From Nepenthes gracilis (taxonomy: Eukaryota > Streptophyta > Magnoliopsida > Caryophyllales > Nepenthaceae), in assembly GCA_033239525.1 (NCBI GenBank), contig BSYO01000030.1, positions 5,121,119 through 5,185,118 on the forward strand: a stretch of 64,000 nucleotides of DNA, read 5' to 3'. A program made the translations under genes and the position numbers. The notes beneath the pieces are model-generated. The model saw nothing but the letters and a program-made list of their open reading frames with translations. It was not told the origin of the DNA and did no database searches. Position 1 is the first letter of the stretch, and each line of letters opens with the position of its first letter. Shown one piece after another: positions 13,101-25,029 of the stretch.

Positions 13101-16100
13101 TTTTTCTGAAGTTATATCATTTGGGTAATAAAAGATTGATTGATTATATTACACTATTCCTCTCTCTTCCTTGTCATAGTGACGTGTCATTCAACAACTT
13201 TACTGGATTACCCACAACTAATTGCCAGCCATCAAACGTGTTAGATTTTATCCTAAAATTGTACCTCTAGTTGTTCCATTTCCTTCGAGATGTTTTCGGC
13301 TGATCATGTTGTCGTATGTAATTGACAGGAGCTTGGTTTCTAGCTTTCCATTGACAACGAGCAATGTGTAAGCTCCTAGCACAACTCTTCCTCCTTAGTG
13401 CTTTGATTAATGAGGTAGAAATCTTTATTAATTAAGATGAAACTCTACTATGTAGAAATTCATGGTGCTTCATGAAGGACCTCCCTTGCCCCAAAAAGCC
13501 AGAATGTGAGTTTGTAGTCTTACTTGCTACCGTAGATTATAATATATATGCATCAAAATTTCGTTGTCACTCTCTCACTGTCAATCTACAGACTATTCTT
13601 TGTTTATTAATTGTGGTGGAGAAGCGATGAACTACGATGGGAATGACTATGATGAAGATTTCAATCCCTTGGGGCCATCATACTTTGCTTTTTCTGATTC
13701 AACTAAATGGGCTTACAGCAGCACAGGAGTTTTTTCACAATATGATGACAACGCTGATTTTATAGCATCAAACCCATACAATCTTAATGTAACGAGTATT
13801 TATCAAACAGCTCGCCTTTCGCCTTTGTCATTGAGATATTATGGCCTTTGCTTACGAAAAGGAAGCTATAGGGTGCAGTTGCACTTTGCAGAAATAATGT
13901 ATTCTAATAACCAGAGTAGCATTGGAAGGCGTATCTTTAACGTATATATTCAGGTGAAAGAACAAAATCTCTTCCATATTAGATTCTATTCTATAATATT
14001 TATTATTTAACAATCTTATGGGAAAACTTTCCACGATTGCTAGGAAAAATAGGGAAATTTCTACTCTTGAATAAACCCTAAGGAAAAGTACAAGTTTATG
14101 AATTGCTAATTACTAAGGAAAATGGAGACTCTCTCAGGGCTAAAATATATGTGTTGAATATGTATTAGAAACCGATACTCTCTGACACATTTAGACATAT
14201 TTTGGATATATTTTGGACATACTTGAAATATGTTATTATTCAAAATTTTTACTTATCTTCTATATCTTTTGACAATGATAAAGCTTAAAGTGATATTATT
14301 AAAATGTAAATATAGCTTGATATATAAAAATTTTACTATATTAAGTTTTATTTTAATTTGTTTAATTATATCATGGTTGAAAAATAGAAAATGTATACAT
14401 TTTTTCCTAATTTAATATAAATATTATTATTTATCAATTACAAGAAAAGTAAAATATTATTTTAATTAGTGTGTCATGTCCTCATTTCTATAAAAATAGT
14501 GTCTTGGTGTAGTGTTGATGTCTATGCTTACTAGGCTAATCAGACTTTCTGGCAGGGAAATTTAATGCTGAAGGATTTTAATATCATGGAAAATGCTAGC
14601 GGTGTTGGCAAGGGAATTACTATAAATTTTACTGATATTATTGTCAATAGTAGCACATTGGAGATCTCCTTATACTGGGCAGGAAAAGGGACTACTGACA
14701 TTCCTCAAAGAGGTGTATATGGACCTCTGATATCTGCTATCACAATAACCTCTAGTAAGTCTTTTTTTATTTGAATATATAGATAAAAATATTGATTGAT
14801 TTATATCTATATTTAGCCATCTAATACCGATATTTTTTAATATCGTAACAAGATAGTGATATATTTCAGTATTGACAATATAATGGTTAATTAGGCCCTA
14901 TTAGCTTACAATTTTTTAAATTTTTTCTCAATATATCTGATACTACTAAGTATTATCTGATATATCTAATACCTTTATAGTTACAGCCAATACTGATGTC
15001 AATATATTTATCCATAAATATTTTTAAAATTAAAATTCCCATTTAATTTGTTTACCTTCCTGATGTGTCCCTAGTACCCATCATTTCCCATTGCAGATTT
15101 CAGCACTCTTACAGGATATTCTATTGGTGCTGTTGCTGGAATTATAACTGCTTCATGTGTAATTCTAGCATCTCTTTTGTTATTTCTCTGGATGAAAGGC
15201 TACTTGGGAAGAAAAAGTAAGGGAGATGAAGGCAAGTAGTTATTCTATAGTTTTTCTTTGCTGGTTGAAAAATACTAGTGATCAACATATTTTTACTTGG
15301 ATATCATAAAATAAAATACAAGTTGATATATATTGGCTCTTTAATAGAGAAATATTACTGAAACAAAAACATGGTAATGTTGTGAGTAATAACAAAATTA
15401 AGGCAATGATTCAAGCACACATGATATAATAAATTTATATGGATTGCTATTAAGATGAGAGTTCATCCATGTGCACTAGTTAAAATAATTTCACTATAAT
15501 CAAAAGAGTACAAGTGACGAAAATATTCTAACCACACTATTCTCACCAAAAACTCTCGATTGTTTTATAAAACCTAAACCCACAAACTTGGCAATACTCG
15601 AATTATTCTGGCATCAGCCTATCTCACACACCTGATGTATTTGATTGTGTGTTTACTCTCTTGCAAACTCCTCTATATACAGTTACAAACCCCACCTATA
15701 TAATCAATACAAATGTGTTACTTTAAGAAGTATGAATGGAACATTAATCATGATAAGAGGTGCAGTCTTTTGTCATAAATCCACCATCAACACTCCCCAA
15801 TATCCATTGTACCATAATTGTGTTGTATTCTTCCAGATATCATCAATTTATAACACTTTTCTATAATCAAACGGGTAATAGGCTTTCATTTATTTATTTA
15901 TTAAATTCATTTTGGTAAATAACCTTTATTATTATGTTTTTGAATTGCAGCATTCCAGGGGCTGGTTACAAGTTATTTTTCCTTGAGTCAGATTAAAGCT
16001 GCAACAGATGATTTCAACCCCATAAATAAGATTGGTGAAGGCGGTTTTGGGCCTGTGTACAAGGTAATCGTGGATGATGTTTGCACACGTAAGAAAAACA

Positions 16101-19100
16101 ATATGTTTTTTTCATGTGTATAAAATGAAATGTTACCAATACTTAAAATATTAACTAATATATCACTATTGCTCTTCAATATCATGACAAAATAATGATA
16201 TGTCATTATATCAGTGATACATAGACTATTATTTTACTGTCAGATTATGATTTTGTTTTGCTTAGGTTATATCTGATACCGATCCCAATATTTGTTTTCA
16301 TGCCATTTACCATATCTTATATGATATTCTCATTTTTTTTCTTCAAGAATGATGATTTTTTTCTACAATCAACTTCTCTTGATTTTAGGGCGTACTAGCA
16401 GATGGTAAAATGATTGCGATCAAACAGCTCTCATCCAAATCAAAGCAAGGGAACCGTGAATTTGTCAATGAAATAGGCTTGATCTCTGGATTACAGCACC
16501 CAAATCTAGTAAAACTTTATGGTTGTTGTATTGAAGGAAAAGAATTGCTGTTGATATATGAATACATGGAAAACAATAGCCTTGCTCGCGCTCTCTTTGG
16601 TAAGTGCCTCTCAACACTTACACAATTGTAGCATAAGAAACAATGGAGAGTTACAGTTTTAGTCTTTACCCTTATAAACCAATTAAATACCTATGATTTG
16701 ATATATGATAAATCAACCATCACCTTTTATAAACAAAAAAAAACTGGTTCAATAATTAATATGCCATTTTTCTTCAATTTTACAAAAATTAAATCCTTAT
16801 AATCAATATTATAAACAGATTTATCTCTATCTTTTCAATAAATGATATGACAATTTCTCTTGGATTTTTTAATCTAAGCAAAAGTAATATGCCGTAATAT
16901 TATTGATCATTTTTTAATTCAAAAGATCATCCTTTCTCAATCGAAAAAGAAAATATATTTTGAGGATGAAACTGAGTTTACTTCCATACTGTTCTTGTAT
17001 TGCTTTTTTCTTTTTATATGTTTTTTCAAATATGATCCCATATAATTTTGTCCAATGTCATTTTATTCTTTTGATAGAACAAATTCATGGTTCCTTTGGA
17101 TTATCTAACACATGATTTCATTTACTTATGATTTTTTTTTCTTCTTTAATACAATTCTCTAATTCAAGAGATTTTATTCGATTGTTGTTCCTCTTCTCCT
17201 TTTCTTTTTCATTCTTTGTTTGTTCATTTCAAATGCACCTAACTTTGTAGGTCGTGAACTTAGTTGGTTAAACTTGGATTGGCCTACACGAAAGAGAATA
17301 TGTTTGGGCATAGCAAGGGGCTTGGCTTATCTTCATGAGGAGTCAAGGCTCAAGATTGTTCATAGGGATATAAAGGCAACTAATATTCTGCTTGATAAGG
17401 ATTTGAATGCTAAAATATCAGACTTTGGTTTAGCAAAGCTTGATGAAGATGAAAACACTCATATCAGCACAAGAATAGCTGGAACAGTGTGAGTTTTTTC
17501 AATCTTTTTCCTGAATACTTTCTGAGTTTAGCATTTTACTTCTTGCTTCATATGTCTATTCATTTCTTCTCATCTTTCCAATAACTAGCTAAGAATGAAT
17601 ATAAACAGCAAACTCGAATATTATATGACATGATACCAATATGATAACACATTAATCTTCTAAAAATTAGGTGACAACACGTTAGGAATATACTAACTAA
17701 AATGTGTAGTTTGTTTAAAGATATTAAGAATATTACTAACCAACAATACTATTATACCAAAAAAAATATCGATGAAAATAATAGGTTTTGATATCTATAT
17801 TAATCGTGACCATATAAATATCAAATAATATTTATTAATATCTAAAAAATTTTAAAAATCTAAAACTGATAATGGTATATTGGTCAATATATTGTCCAAT
17901 TTTCAGTTGTATTGGCCAATTTATTTAATATCAGTATATATAAAGTGATATATTCCTGGATAGGCAACTAATTATAATATTATTGTTATATCAAAAAATA
18001 TCGGTGTTAAGGGATTAATATCGATACATATAGGCCAAAATTTACAATATCAACTGATATTTTTGTACGTAGAAATATATTTTTCTTGTTTCATTGTCAA
18101 AAAAATTTTTAAGAAGAATCCATATGCTAGTAAACAAATATAAATAAATTACTTTATAACATATGTCATACAATTCCAAAAAAAAAAATAGTAACAGGAC
18201 ATTAGATTTTTAATTATATTTAAATTACTGAATGGGTTGAATTTCTTTTTAGTTTATATTCATTTCTTTGATTTTTTGAAAATTAAAAAATAGCCCTATG
18301 CTTTCCCAATGTGTCGGAGGGCATTGGATCAAAAACAAAAATAATAAAATACTTTTAACATATATCAGGTATCGACACACTAGCCCAAGAAAGGTGTCGA
18401 TGCTTTTTAGCTAGACCTACATATTTTCACCAACCAAAGTGAGGAATGCATCAGTCAGTGGGCTCAGCCAGAAAACGGGGCAATATCCATCCCTTGAAAG
18501 CTTCACTGGAGAGTAATTTGGTATAATAAGGATGAAGTACGGCATAAGATCCTCTCACATCATGGGTATAATAACAATAAGAAGTTATTATTGCTAGGAT
18601 CAGGGTTATGATTAAAAATATTAATATTAGTTGTGATTATATCAGCATCGATATACGAATCGATATCGAATATATTAATAAAAAGAATTTTTAAATATCT
18701 TAAGTTAACGTGGTCATATCAATCGATATATCGACTATATCAAATAACATATTAGCTAAATATTGATTGTATCAATCAATATGAAAAAAATATCATGATA
18801 GTGTTTAATATCAGAAAATATTAATATCAAGAAACCTAATACTAATACATATCGGCTAATAATTTTATCAATTATTGGGAAATCATCAAGGAGAGAACCA
18901 ATACCTTATCGCCTATGTGAACATGGCTAACATGTGTAGGTGTGGACATTTTATTAGAAAATACAAAATCTATGTAATTTGTAAATATCGTATCAGTTTG
19001 TTAGTTTGATTTTTATTCTGAACAGCTGTATTTTGTTAAGATTTTATTCTCTTGTAGGTGATTTATTTTGTTAATTTGTGAAGATATTTTGTTAGGTAAT

Positions 19101-21928
19101 TTATTAGGGTATATTCTTTTTGTATTATAAATATTGGCCTCGGGCAGTGTGTATTTGTGTGGAAAATATGCGGTGATTTGCCGTTTCTCTACAGCTGTAA
19201 TCGATTCTCATCCTTCGTCCTCTTCGATTTTCTGATTTCTCCTTCAGTTTGCTTCTCTTCCCCTATCCTCACTGCCTTGGCCATTTCTTCTCTTTGATTT
19301 TCTTACACATTTGTAAGGTATACTTACATGTTTTGGGCACCATTTTAAACAGAAAAGCCCAAACTAATCGGTAATGGACAAGCACACATTTATAAGACAC
19401 TATAACTTCTAATATTCTGAAATAATTTATTAACTCACACATGTTTGTATCAATCTTCACCTCATGCATGGGTTCATCCACGTTAAGCATTCTTCTTTGA
19501 ATGCAAATCTCGCAGTATTTCATCCAACAACAATGACGACATCCAATACTGCTATGTTGGTGGAGTCTAGGTATTCAACCATTAGAAAAGTAAGTTACAC
19601 ACATGATTATAGAACTAGACCTTGGGTGCACAACCCTCTTAACAGAGGGACTCAAGTACCAACATGTCTCTAATATCGATTGTTAGGATTAGGAGAACTT
19701 TAATTGTGGGAATCAATATTTTGTGTGTGAATAAGTATGGATGGCAAGTATGTATATCTGTATGGACACTTATAAAGTTTACTTGTATATGTCAAAACCA
19801 TCTTTAACCTAAAAGCCTGAACTAACAAGTCTGGTCAACACACATTTATAAACTGCTAAAACGTCTTCTAAATCTTTCATATGAGACGGTTAATTTATAA
19901 ACTCAGATATATTTTAAACAATTTCACGGGTGCTGTATTTCTAGCATAATCAAGGAGTTTGATAATAGGGGTATCATTTCGATATCCGTGTGATCTTATG
20001 ATTTTTTAATTAATACTTGTGTAGATTTGATCATTGTATTTAAGAGCTATTACTCATACTCCCTCTGTATACTATTTATATAGAGAAGTGACATTCTCAC
20101 GTTAATCTATTAGCAAAAACAAGTAGAAAAATAACTATTTTTTTTTCTTTTTTTGTTCACACATTTTCGATAATCTAGTAGTATAGTGGAGGTGTATTAT
20201 TTTTCATTTCATTATTATGCATTCTAACATCTTTTTTTTTTTCTTTTTCTTCACACTGGATTTGCTCAGAGGATATATGGCTCCTGAGTATGCAATGAGA
20301 GGCTACCTGACTGACAAAGCAGATGTTTACAGTTTTGGAGTAGTTGTACTTGAGATTGTCAGCGGAAAAAGCAACACAAGCTACAAGCCAAAGGGAATGT
20401 TTGTCTATCTCCTTGACTGGGTAACAATCATCTACTTGAATTTCTTCCTTTTCTTACTGAAAATTTTCTACAATTTTAAATCATAATTGAAAATATTAGT
20501 ATCACCTACTGTTTTAATAAACATTTGATTAAAAAAATGTAAGTGTAAAAAAATGAATTGAAGGTTTTGGGAGTTTTTCGATGATGTGGATAAATTTTTT
20601 AGGTTGAATATAAGAGTAGGTAAAATGAATTAGTGAATAGAATTGGAAAGATAAAATAATTAATAATGGAATTGATAATTTTTTCAAACCATAATTGCAA
20701 CCGAAGGTTTGGCATTGGAGTCTGAATTTTAGAGACACTTATTTGATATACTAAAAACACTTCTCTAACAGAACATATATTTGGCGATTATAAAATAGAG
20801 TGGGATCAGAGGATTACTCTTTAGCCCGTCTTTAAATACCTTTAGAGATGTGGTATATGATCCATATATACATACTAATGGGCTCACATATCAAAGTTGG
20901 GTTCTGGCCAGTCGTAGACTAGGCCACATGTCAAAACCTATCTGAAATACTAGGCTGGGCTAGGTCTAGGCTGAGTTGAAATCATTCCCCATATTTTCCC
21001 ATCCCAAAAACTTATCAAATTAAGACCTTGAGACTTAGCGGAGAAGAGAGTTTACAACTTAAGGAAGGCAGCCCGGAGGAGATATATTGAGATTAGGTTT
21101 ATGTTGTGCTTATGTATATGTTTATGTGTAAATTCGGCTAGGCCAATTATTTTACTTCAATGTTTAAACCATTTTCGCCTATAAGTAACAAATATATTGA
21201 ACCTTATTGACTATTGAAACTCAGCCCAAATGGAATGGGCTAGTCGGTTAACCCGATTTCAGTCAGATTTGTACATAAAATTCGATGGATGGATGGGCAT
21301 TAAATCACCTGATAGTGCTTAAAAATCATCACCGAAACATTACTAATTAGTATAACTTGTTAAACTCTATGATTTTTAGTCTTCATTCTTGTATTTCATA
21401 CTATTGAATGCCAAACTTGAGATTCAATATTTACACATTATTGGACCATATAAAATAATGTTTTTCTTTACCTTATGAAAAATTAAGGCTTACGTCCTAC
21501 AAGAGCAAGGGAATCTTCTAGAGCTCGTGGATCCAAGCCTCGGTTCAAACTTTCCCGAGGATGAGGCACTAAGGCTGCTGAACTTGGCTCTATTATGTGC
21601 CAACCTGTCTCCCACACTTAGGCCAAGCATGTCTTCGGTAGTGAGCATGATCGATGGCCAAATTCAAGTTCAAGCACCGATCATCAACCAGATAGGAATG
21701 CAAGAGGACAATATACAATTCACAGCATTTGAGAGGTTGTCTCGGAAAAGTAAATCCATTAGGTCAACCACCTCGGAGCATAGTCAAGTTCAAGAGAGTA
21801 CATCAACAGATGGATCGTTGATGAACTTGTCAATGTTGAACCACAATAAGACTGAGGAGATTCAAGATGGCTCGCCCTCGAGCAAGCTGCTTTCTGAGAT
21901 TGAACTATTTGATATTAATTTAGATTAA
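1..21928 (+). CDS. LRR-VIII malectin receptor-like Ser/Thr kinase, gene 1 (5'-partial)
   Basis: Plasma-membrane receptor kinase of the LRR-VIII-2 group (Arabidopsis At1g53430/At1g07650-like): extracellular LRRs, malectin-like domain, one membrane helix, cytoplasmic kinase. Exons read from splice sites and phase: 1-59 (partial), 2722-2793, 2957-3028, 5705-5774 (damaged), 5938-6009, 11288-11359, 11444-11515, 11632-11703, 11823-11894, 11988-12059, 12798-12869, 13001-13066, 13180-13239, 13329-13367, 13456-13505, 13592-13953, 14556-14754, 15097-15231, 15951-16063, 16389-16599, 17251-17488, 20270-20420, 21488-21928. From 11288 to the stop every exon joins in frame with GT-AG borders, except one GC-AG intron after 15231. 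The signal peptide and first LRR exons lie left of the window. Only the 5705 exon is broken; being phase-symmetric it could be skipped without shifting frame. Expression and ligand are unknown. Confidence 0.9.
1534..2381 (-). mobile_element. LTR-like segment in intron of repeat copy 1
   Basis: Begins TGTAGTGACCCGAGCCC and ends GAACCTTACA, so it has TG/CA termini and a TGTA/TACA terminal inverted repeat. Its first ~80 bases match the start of the longer element at 7493, inserted at the same point of the same intron after ...CATCAAA. No matching target duplication is seen on the right, where the intron resumes inside a sequence aligned to about 10957. Minus orientation is inferred from the related elements. 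No coding capacity. Confidence 0.5.
2722..2793 (+). CDS. LRR exon B, copy 1
   Basis: 72-nt exon between acceptor CTATAG and donor GTAAGT, phase 2 on both sides. It encodes one [21 protein letters not shown] with NLTKL. It corresponds to the repeat just before the RIDGN-type repeat in this family. Confidence 0.85.
2957..3028 (+). CDS. LRR exon A, copy 2
   Basis: 72-nt exon after acceptor TTTTCAAG and before donor GTGAGA. It encodes one LRR starting [18 protein letters not shown]. Phase 2 on both sides, so it joins any neighbouring LRR exon in frame. Confidence 0.87.
4509..5362 (-). mobile_element. LTR-like segment in intron of repeat copy 2
   Basis: Copy of the 1534-2381 segment carried along by the tandem duplication. 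Same TGTAGTGACC start and AACCTTACA end, about 854 bp. No coding capacity. Confidence 0.5.
5705..5774 (+). pseudogene. Damaged LRR exon B, copy 2 (2-nt deletion)
   Basis: This exon is 70 nt, where its two homologues (2722-2793 and 11288-11359) are 72 nt. The bases AT are missing where the others read GGAAGCATACCA. If the exon is included, the shifted frame reaches TAA at 5757-5759. Acceptor CGATAG and donor GTAAGT still look usable. Because neighbouring introns are all phase 2, skipping this exon keeps the frame. Confidence 0.85.
5938..6009 (+). CDS. LRR exon A, copy 3
   Basis: 72-nt LRR exon with acceptor TTTTCAAG and donor GTGAGT, encoding [18 protein letters not shown]. It is more diverged than copies 1 and 2 and probably represents the ancestral exon, since its downstream intron leads straight into the rest of the gene. 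Confidence 0.87.
7493..10390 (-). mobile_element. Ty3/gypsy-type LTR, probably a 3' LTR or solo LTR
   Basis: 2898-bp non-coding element, + strand start TGTAGCAACTCGAG and end GGGATGTTACA. Read on the minus strand it starts TGTAACATCCC. Just inside it (10391-10422) the minus strand has a purine stretch preceded by codons reading FDDENLLKG, which resembles the end of a gypsy pol frame next to its 3' LTR. TCAAA occurs on both outer sides (7488-7492, 10391-10395). That would be a target duplication if this is a solo LTR, but chance if 10391-10437 is element-internal. Contains a CA-rich tract (8830-8900) and (TA)n (10134-10164). No credible gene. Confidence 0.6.
10134..10164. repeat. TA microsatellite
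   Basis: Uninterrupted (TA)n run inside the LTR-like element at 7493-10390. Confidence 0.9.
11288..13367 (+). CDS. Gene 1, C-terminal LRR exon block
   Basis: Nine exons. Six are exactly 72 nt; the later ones are 66, 60 and 39 nt. Repeats in order start [117 protein letters not shown] and DVSFNNFTG. They end with a short linker, [13 protein letters not shown]. The order matches the family pattern (RIDGN, IQG-MEGP, ISDLNG, LRNC, DLSFN). All introns are phase 2 with GT-AG borders. The atypical MISDLNG repeat is normal for this family. Confidence 0.92.
12120..12600 (+). repeat. Tandem intronic duplication (~235 bp x2, plus 36-bp x2)
   Basis: Two imperfect copies of about 235 bp, each beginning TTCCTTGTATC and ending near TAAGTCTACTAATGA. 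Inside the first, a 36-bp unit is repeated exactly at 12124-12159 and 12160-12195. The ~235-bp duplication also exists in the same intron of gene 2 (57008-57450), so it predates the gene duplication. The 36-bp doubling is only in gene 1. Confidence 0.75.
13456..14754 (+). CDS. Gene 1, malectin-like domain exons
   Basis: Three exons: 13456-13505 (linker [16 protein letters not shown]), 13592-13953 and 14556-14754. The domain opens [19 protein letters not shown], the standard malectin start in this family, and continues with [20 protein letters not shown] and IFNVYIQ. The last exon gives LKDFNI, then [13 protein letters not shown] and [12 protein letters not shown]. Malectin-like domains bind carbohydrate in animals; in plant LRR-VIII kinases the ligand is mostly unknown. 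A reading that runs past 13953 into the intron is not the real exon end, because donor GTGAAA and the downstream acceptor at 14555 fit the family. Confidence 0.92.
15097..15231 (+). CDS. Gene 1, transmembrane exon with GC donor
   Basis: 135-nt exon coding a single membrane helix ([20 protein letters not shown] then LLFLW), followed by the basic stop-transfer segment [13 protein letters not shown]. It ends GAAG before GCAAGT, a strong match to the GC-AG intron class. No GT nearby would keep the reading frame into the next exon. The same GC donor is found in gene 2 at 60167/60168. Confidence 0.88.
15951..21928 (+). CDS. Gene 1, kinase domain and C-terminal tail
   Basis: Exons 15951-16063, 16389-16599, 17251-17488, 20270-20420 and 21488-21928. 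All landmarks are present: QIKAATDDF lead-in, glycine loop [10 protein letters not shown], catalytic Lys in [48 protein letters not shown] and the [11 protein letters not shown]-lobe motif. HRD makes it an RD kinase, predicted active. The tail after the kinase is about 90 residues and Ser/Thr-rich, ending DINLD, stop at 21926-21928. The largest intron (17489-20269) carries repeats and a possible LTR fragment. Confidence 0.94.
17640..18880. repeat. Palindromic ATATCGATAT-rich intronic repeats
   Basis: Two segments (about 17640-18080 and 18610-18880) dense in overlapping motifs such as ATATCGATACATAT and GATATATCG, with weak inverted symmetry. Similar segments lie at 10780-11000, 14775-15010 and 16130-16310, and in gene 2 introns at 55640-55890, 59760-59960, 61080-61260 and 62690-62990. 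Likely old copies of one dispersed non-coding repeat. Confidence 0.55.
18970..19311 (+). mobile_element. Possible Copia-type solo LTR fragment in gene 1 intron
   Basis: A T-rich stretch with repeated TTTTGTTA, then TATTATAAATATTGGCC (TATA-like), then a leader-like CT-rich stretch (TACAGCTGTAATCGATTCTC). This is the usual layout of a Copia LTR promoter and R region. The segment is missing from the aligned gene 2 intron as far as that can be seen. Termini and target duplication could not be fixed. Confidence 0.3.
19312..20200. other. Rest of the large gene 1 intron
   Basis: No exon seen. Two imperfect direct repeats, about 19330-19470 and 19795-19935, share CACACATTTATAA and AACTCA-containing stretches. 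Probably old inserted non-coding sequence. Confidence 0.4.
20421..21487 (+). other. Last intron of gene 1
   Basis: Separates the APE/DVYSFG exon from the C-terminal exon. AT-rich; no exon, repeat or element recognised. The acceptor is AAATTAAG, a weak polypyrimidine context but followed in frame by [19 protein letters not shown] as expected. Confidence 0.6.
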
Positions 21929-22599
21929 CAAGAGGAAGAGTTTGGAGTTTGTATGCGTTCTATTTTAAATATTATTTAAAAATTTTAATGTTATCATAAC
22001 AATAATACTACATGGTTACTTTTTATACATTTATTTTAATATAACGTTTTATTTATCAACTTATCTATTATTGTATAGTCTCGTTAGTATTAATAAATAT
22101 ATCAGATACAATAGGATCCTGAAGGTGCTCCCTAATATTTCTCAAGGGTCAATATTGTTGTTTATATTGTTAAAATATATATAACATTTAAGAATTTCAG
22201 ATATGATAATATTAAAATAGATAAATAAAGTCATATCAAAAGATAAAATAATAAATTATAATATTTATAAAAATTTAAAATTTTTATTTATAAGTGACAA
22301 AAAAATAATGTTTATGGTGATTTGTATCTAAATTTACTGGCAAATTATGAAGGATTGAAAATCGTGCTTTGTGTGGGTCCCTATCTCTTTACCATAGATG
22401 GAAAACTTATTTTTTAACGTAAATATCAAACTTTTTACATTTGACTTCATTTTTGTGTTTTTCGCATAAGATGGATATACTAAATTGTTGTTTATTGTTA
22501 TTAGTATTATTGTTGTTGTTATTATTATTATTTGTCTATTTGTTATTAAAATATTATTAAAAGTATAATGATCAATGAAGTTATCTCTTATTTAAATCC

Positions 22600-22631
<32 letters not shown>

Positions 22632-24073
22632 TTATTTATTTATTATTTTCTATAATAAAAAAATTAAAAATAAAAAATATGATGAATTATGTTTTGTGCC
22701 AAAAAAGGTGGCATTATATTAAAAAGTGTATCTTAAATATTTTTACATGTAAATTATATAACTAAATGGCATAAATTATAAAACCTGAAAAAGTAAAAGA
22801 ATTAAACTTTTTTTAATAAAATAAAAATAAGAGTACAGCGTGGTTACCTGAAAAAAATAAATATAAAATATAAAAATTTAAAAATAGAAAAAATAAAAAA
22901 TAAAAAATAAAAAATAAAAATTAGAAAAATAAATGGGTATTTTAGTGTTATATGAAAAAGTCATTGTCCTGAAAAAATATTTAAATCTTTTTTTGAAATT
23001 AAATAAGATTTTGGCTCTTGGAAGTATGGGCCGGACCACTCATGATACGATATAATTTGTGATGAATATTATTAGACTGTATATAATGCAATTCAATATT
23101 TTAAATAATATTAGGCTACACGATAAACAATTTGTGGCCCAATTAGGTTGTGCCAAGTAAGCTCACAATTTTTTTATATCCAAACGGTCATGTAGCTGTT
23201 TAAAGAACGAAGGGAGAGGGGAACTGGGGATAGGCCATGTCATGCTGGCTTGTGGCATGGCACAACTTGCTTAGTACAATACGGGTCATGTGTCGTGTTG
23301 GGTTGATACAAAATCCTATATCGTACCAAACGTGACACATTTTACACCTAGCGATATGAATAAATAGGATGTATTTACCTAACATGACCTATTTAACACC
23401 ATTAGTTAGAAACCAACTTTAATATACTAAGAGGCTAGAATTTAATAATAATTGACTAGGACCAACTTGGCTCACTCTGAGCCTAATGAGTCCTAAATTA
23501 TATTAAATCGAATCAGGTTAGTCAATTGATTATTTGAAAGTCAAACTAAAAATGTTTACAGTTTAAATAACCAAATCAAGAACTATATTTTGAATTAATC
23601 CGATCAAACCAGTTTGATAAAACTAGAACTATAATCGAATAAATTTGATCATTTACTCTATCAAATGGTTAACCTATTGACCTGTACAATTATATCAATT
23701 AACGAATTTTTCAACGTTATAACATTTTCATCAAAACTATAAAAATATAATATATATATCCATAATATAAAATACTGACATATTATTTTAATATATACTA
23801 TAACTTTAAATAATAATTTAACAACCAACTAATAGAAATATAAGTTTCACATTTTTTTAAAGACTCTAATTTAACCATTCAAGATGTCTTATAATTCTTT
23901 ATCTTCTCGTCTAATCATCAATGTTAAATGAAATTATACTTATTTGCTAATCAAAATATTTTTATAAAAATGATGCATCTATACTAAATCAAAATCTTAT
24001 AACTATTTTAATACATAAATAATATAATCAATTAAAGTATTGACTAATTTAAAAATCAAAATCTAAAATCAAA
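21929..24073. other. Intergenic AT-rich spacer with microsatellites
   Basis: Begins with the 3'UTR of gene 1; the exact poly(A) site is unknown. Contains (TA)n at about 22604-22626, TTTA repeats just after it, and AAATAAAA-type repeats at 22865-22920. A moderately GC-rich stretch at 23020-23400 (GGGTCATGTGTCGTGTTGGG) resembles a repeat common in plant genomes but could not be named. No gene seen. Confidence 0.5.
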
Positions 24074-24389
24074 TTTGTTGCGTCTCGGGTCCCCGGTTAT
24101 TGTACGGATTAGGAAACCTTCCAATCTTTCGTTGCGGGTTGATCTGGATCAGGTCCACTCTCCGTCGCTGATGACCAAGAACCTGCACAACATGAACCAC
24201 AAACAAGAGGTCAGAGGTCAACGGGGGGTTATCCCCCATTGACACTCCGATACTCAAGTCAGAAATCTTCCACAATAAACGGAGGAATGCACATTAAAAG
24301 GCAAACGTGGTGAGAATGCAAAGATGCATCGATGAGGGGAGTGTGAGAGGGATGTATTTGGAGGCTTGAGCTCCATGAATGCGCCTGGC

Positions 24390-24812
24390 AGAGGGGCGGC
24401 TTACCTGTTTGCCCGCAGAGGGTGACTTGGAGTGCGTCCGGCAAATGGGCGGCTTATAGGTGCCCCCGCAGAGGGCGGCTTGGAGGTGCGCCCGGAGATG
24501 GGCGGCTTAGAGGTGCGCCCGCGGAGGGCGGCTTAGAGGTGCACCCAGAAGAGGGGCGACTTAGAGGTGCGCTCACGGAGGGCGGCTTAGAGGTGCGCCC
24601 GGCAGAGGGGCGGCTTATAGGTGCGCCCGCGGAGGGCGGCTTGGAGTGCGCCCAACAGAAGGGCAGTTTATAAGTGCGCTCGTGGAGGGCGGCTTGGAGG
24701 TGCGCCCGCGAAGGGCGGCTTATAGGTGCGCCCAACAGAGGGGCGGCTTATAGGTGCGCCCACGGAGAGCGGCTTGAAGGTGCGCCCGGCATAGGTGCAC
24801 CTATAAGCCGCC
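24390..24812. repeat. GC-rich minisatellite, left arm of foldback element
   Basis: About 15 degenerate units of 26-29 bp with core GGGCGGCTTATAGGTGCGCC, alternating GGCTTAGAGG, GGCTTATAGG and GGCTTGGAG. Strongly GC-rich against an AT-rich background. Open frames here (for example GAPISRPS repeats) are by-products of the repeat. Confidence 0.88.
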
Positions 24813-25029
24813 CCTCTGCCACCAGGAGGCCCTCAGCCCTCCTCCCGTCCGGAGGCCATCAACCCTCCGCAATCTGGAGGCCCTCAGCCCTCCGCCATCC
24901 AGGAGGCCCTCCGTCTTGGAGTCACGATCCCTCTATCCTATAGTCAGGAGCTCGCAGTCCAAGAGTTGACCCCCCGCTTAGGTAACAAGAATGTTTACTT
25001 ACTAGTACCATTTAGTCCTTCTTCTTAAA

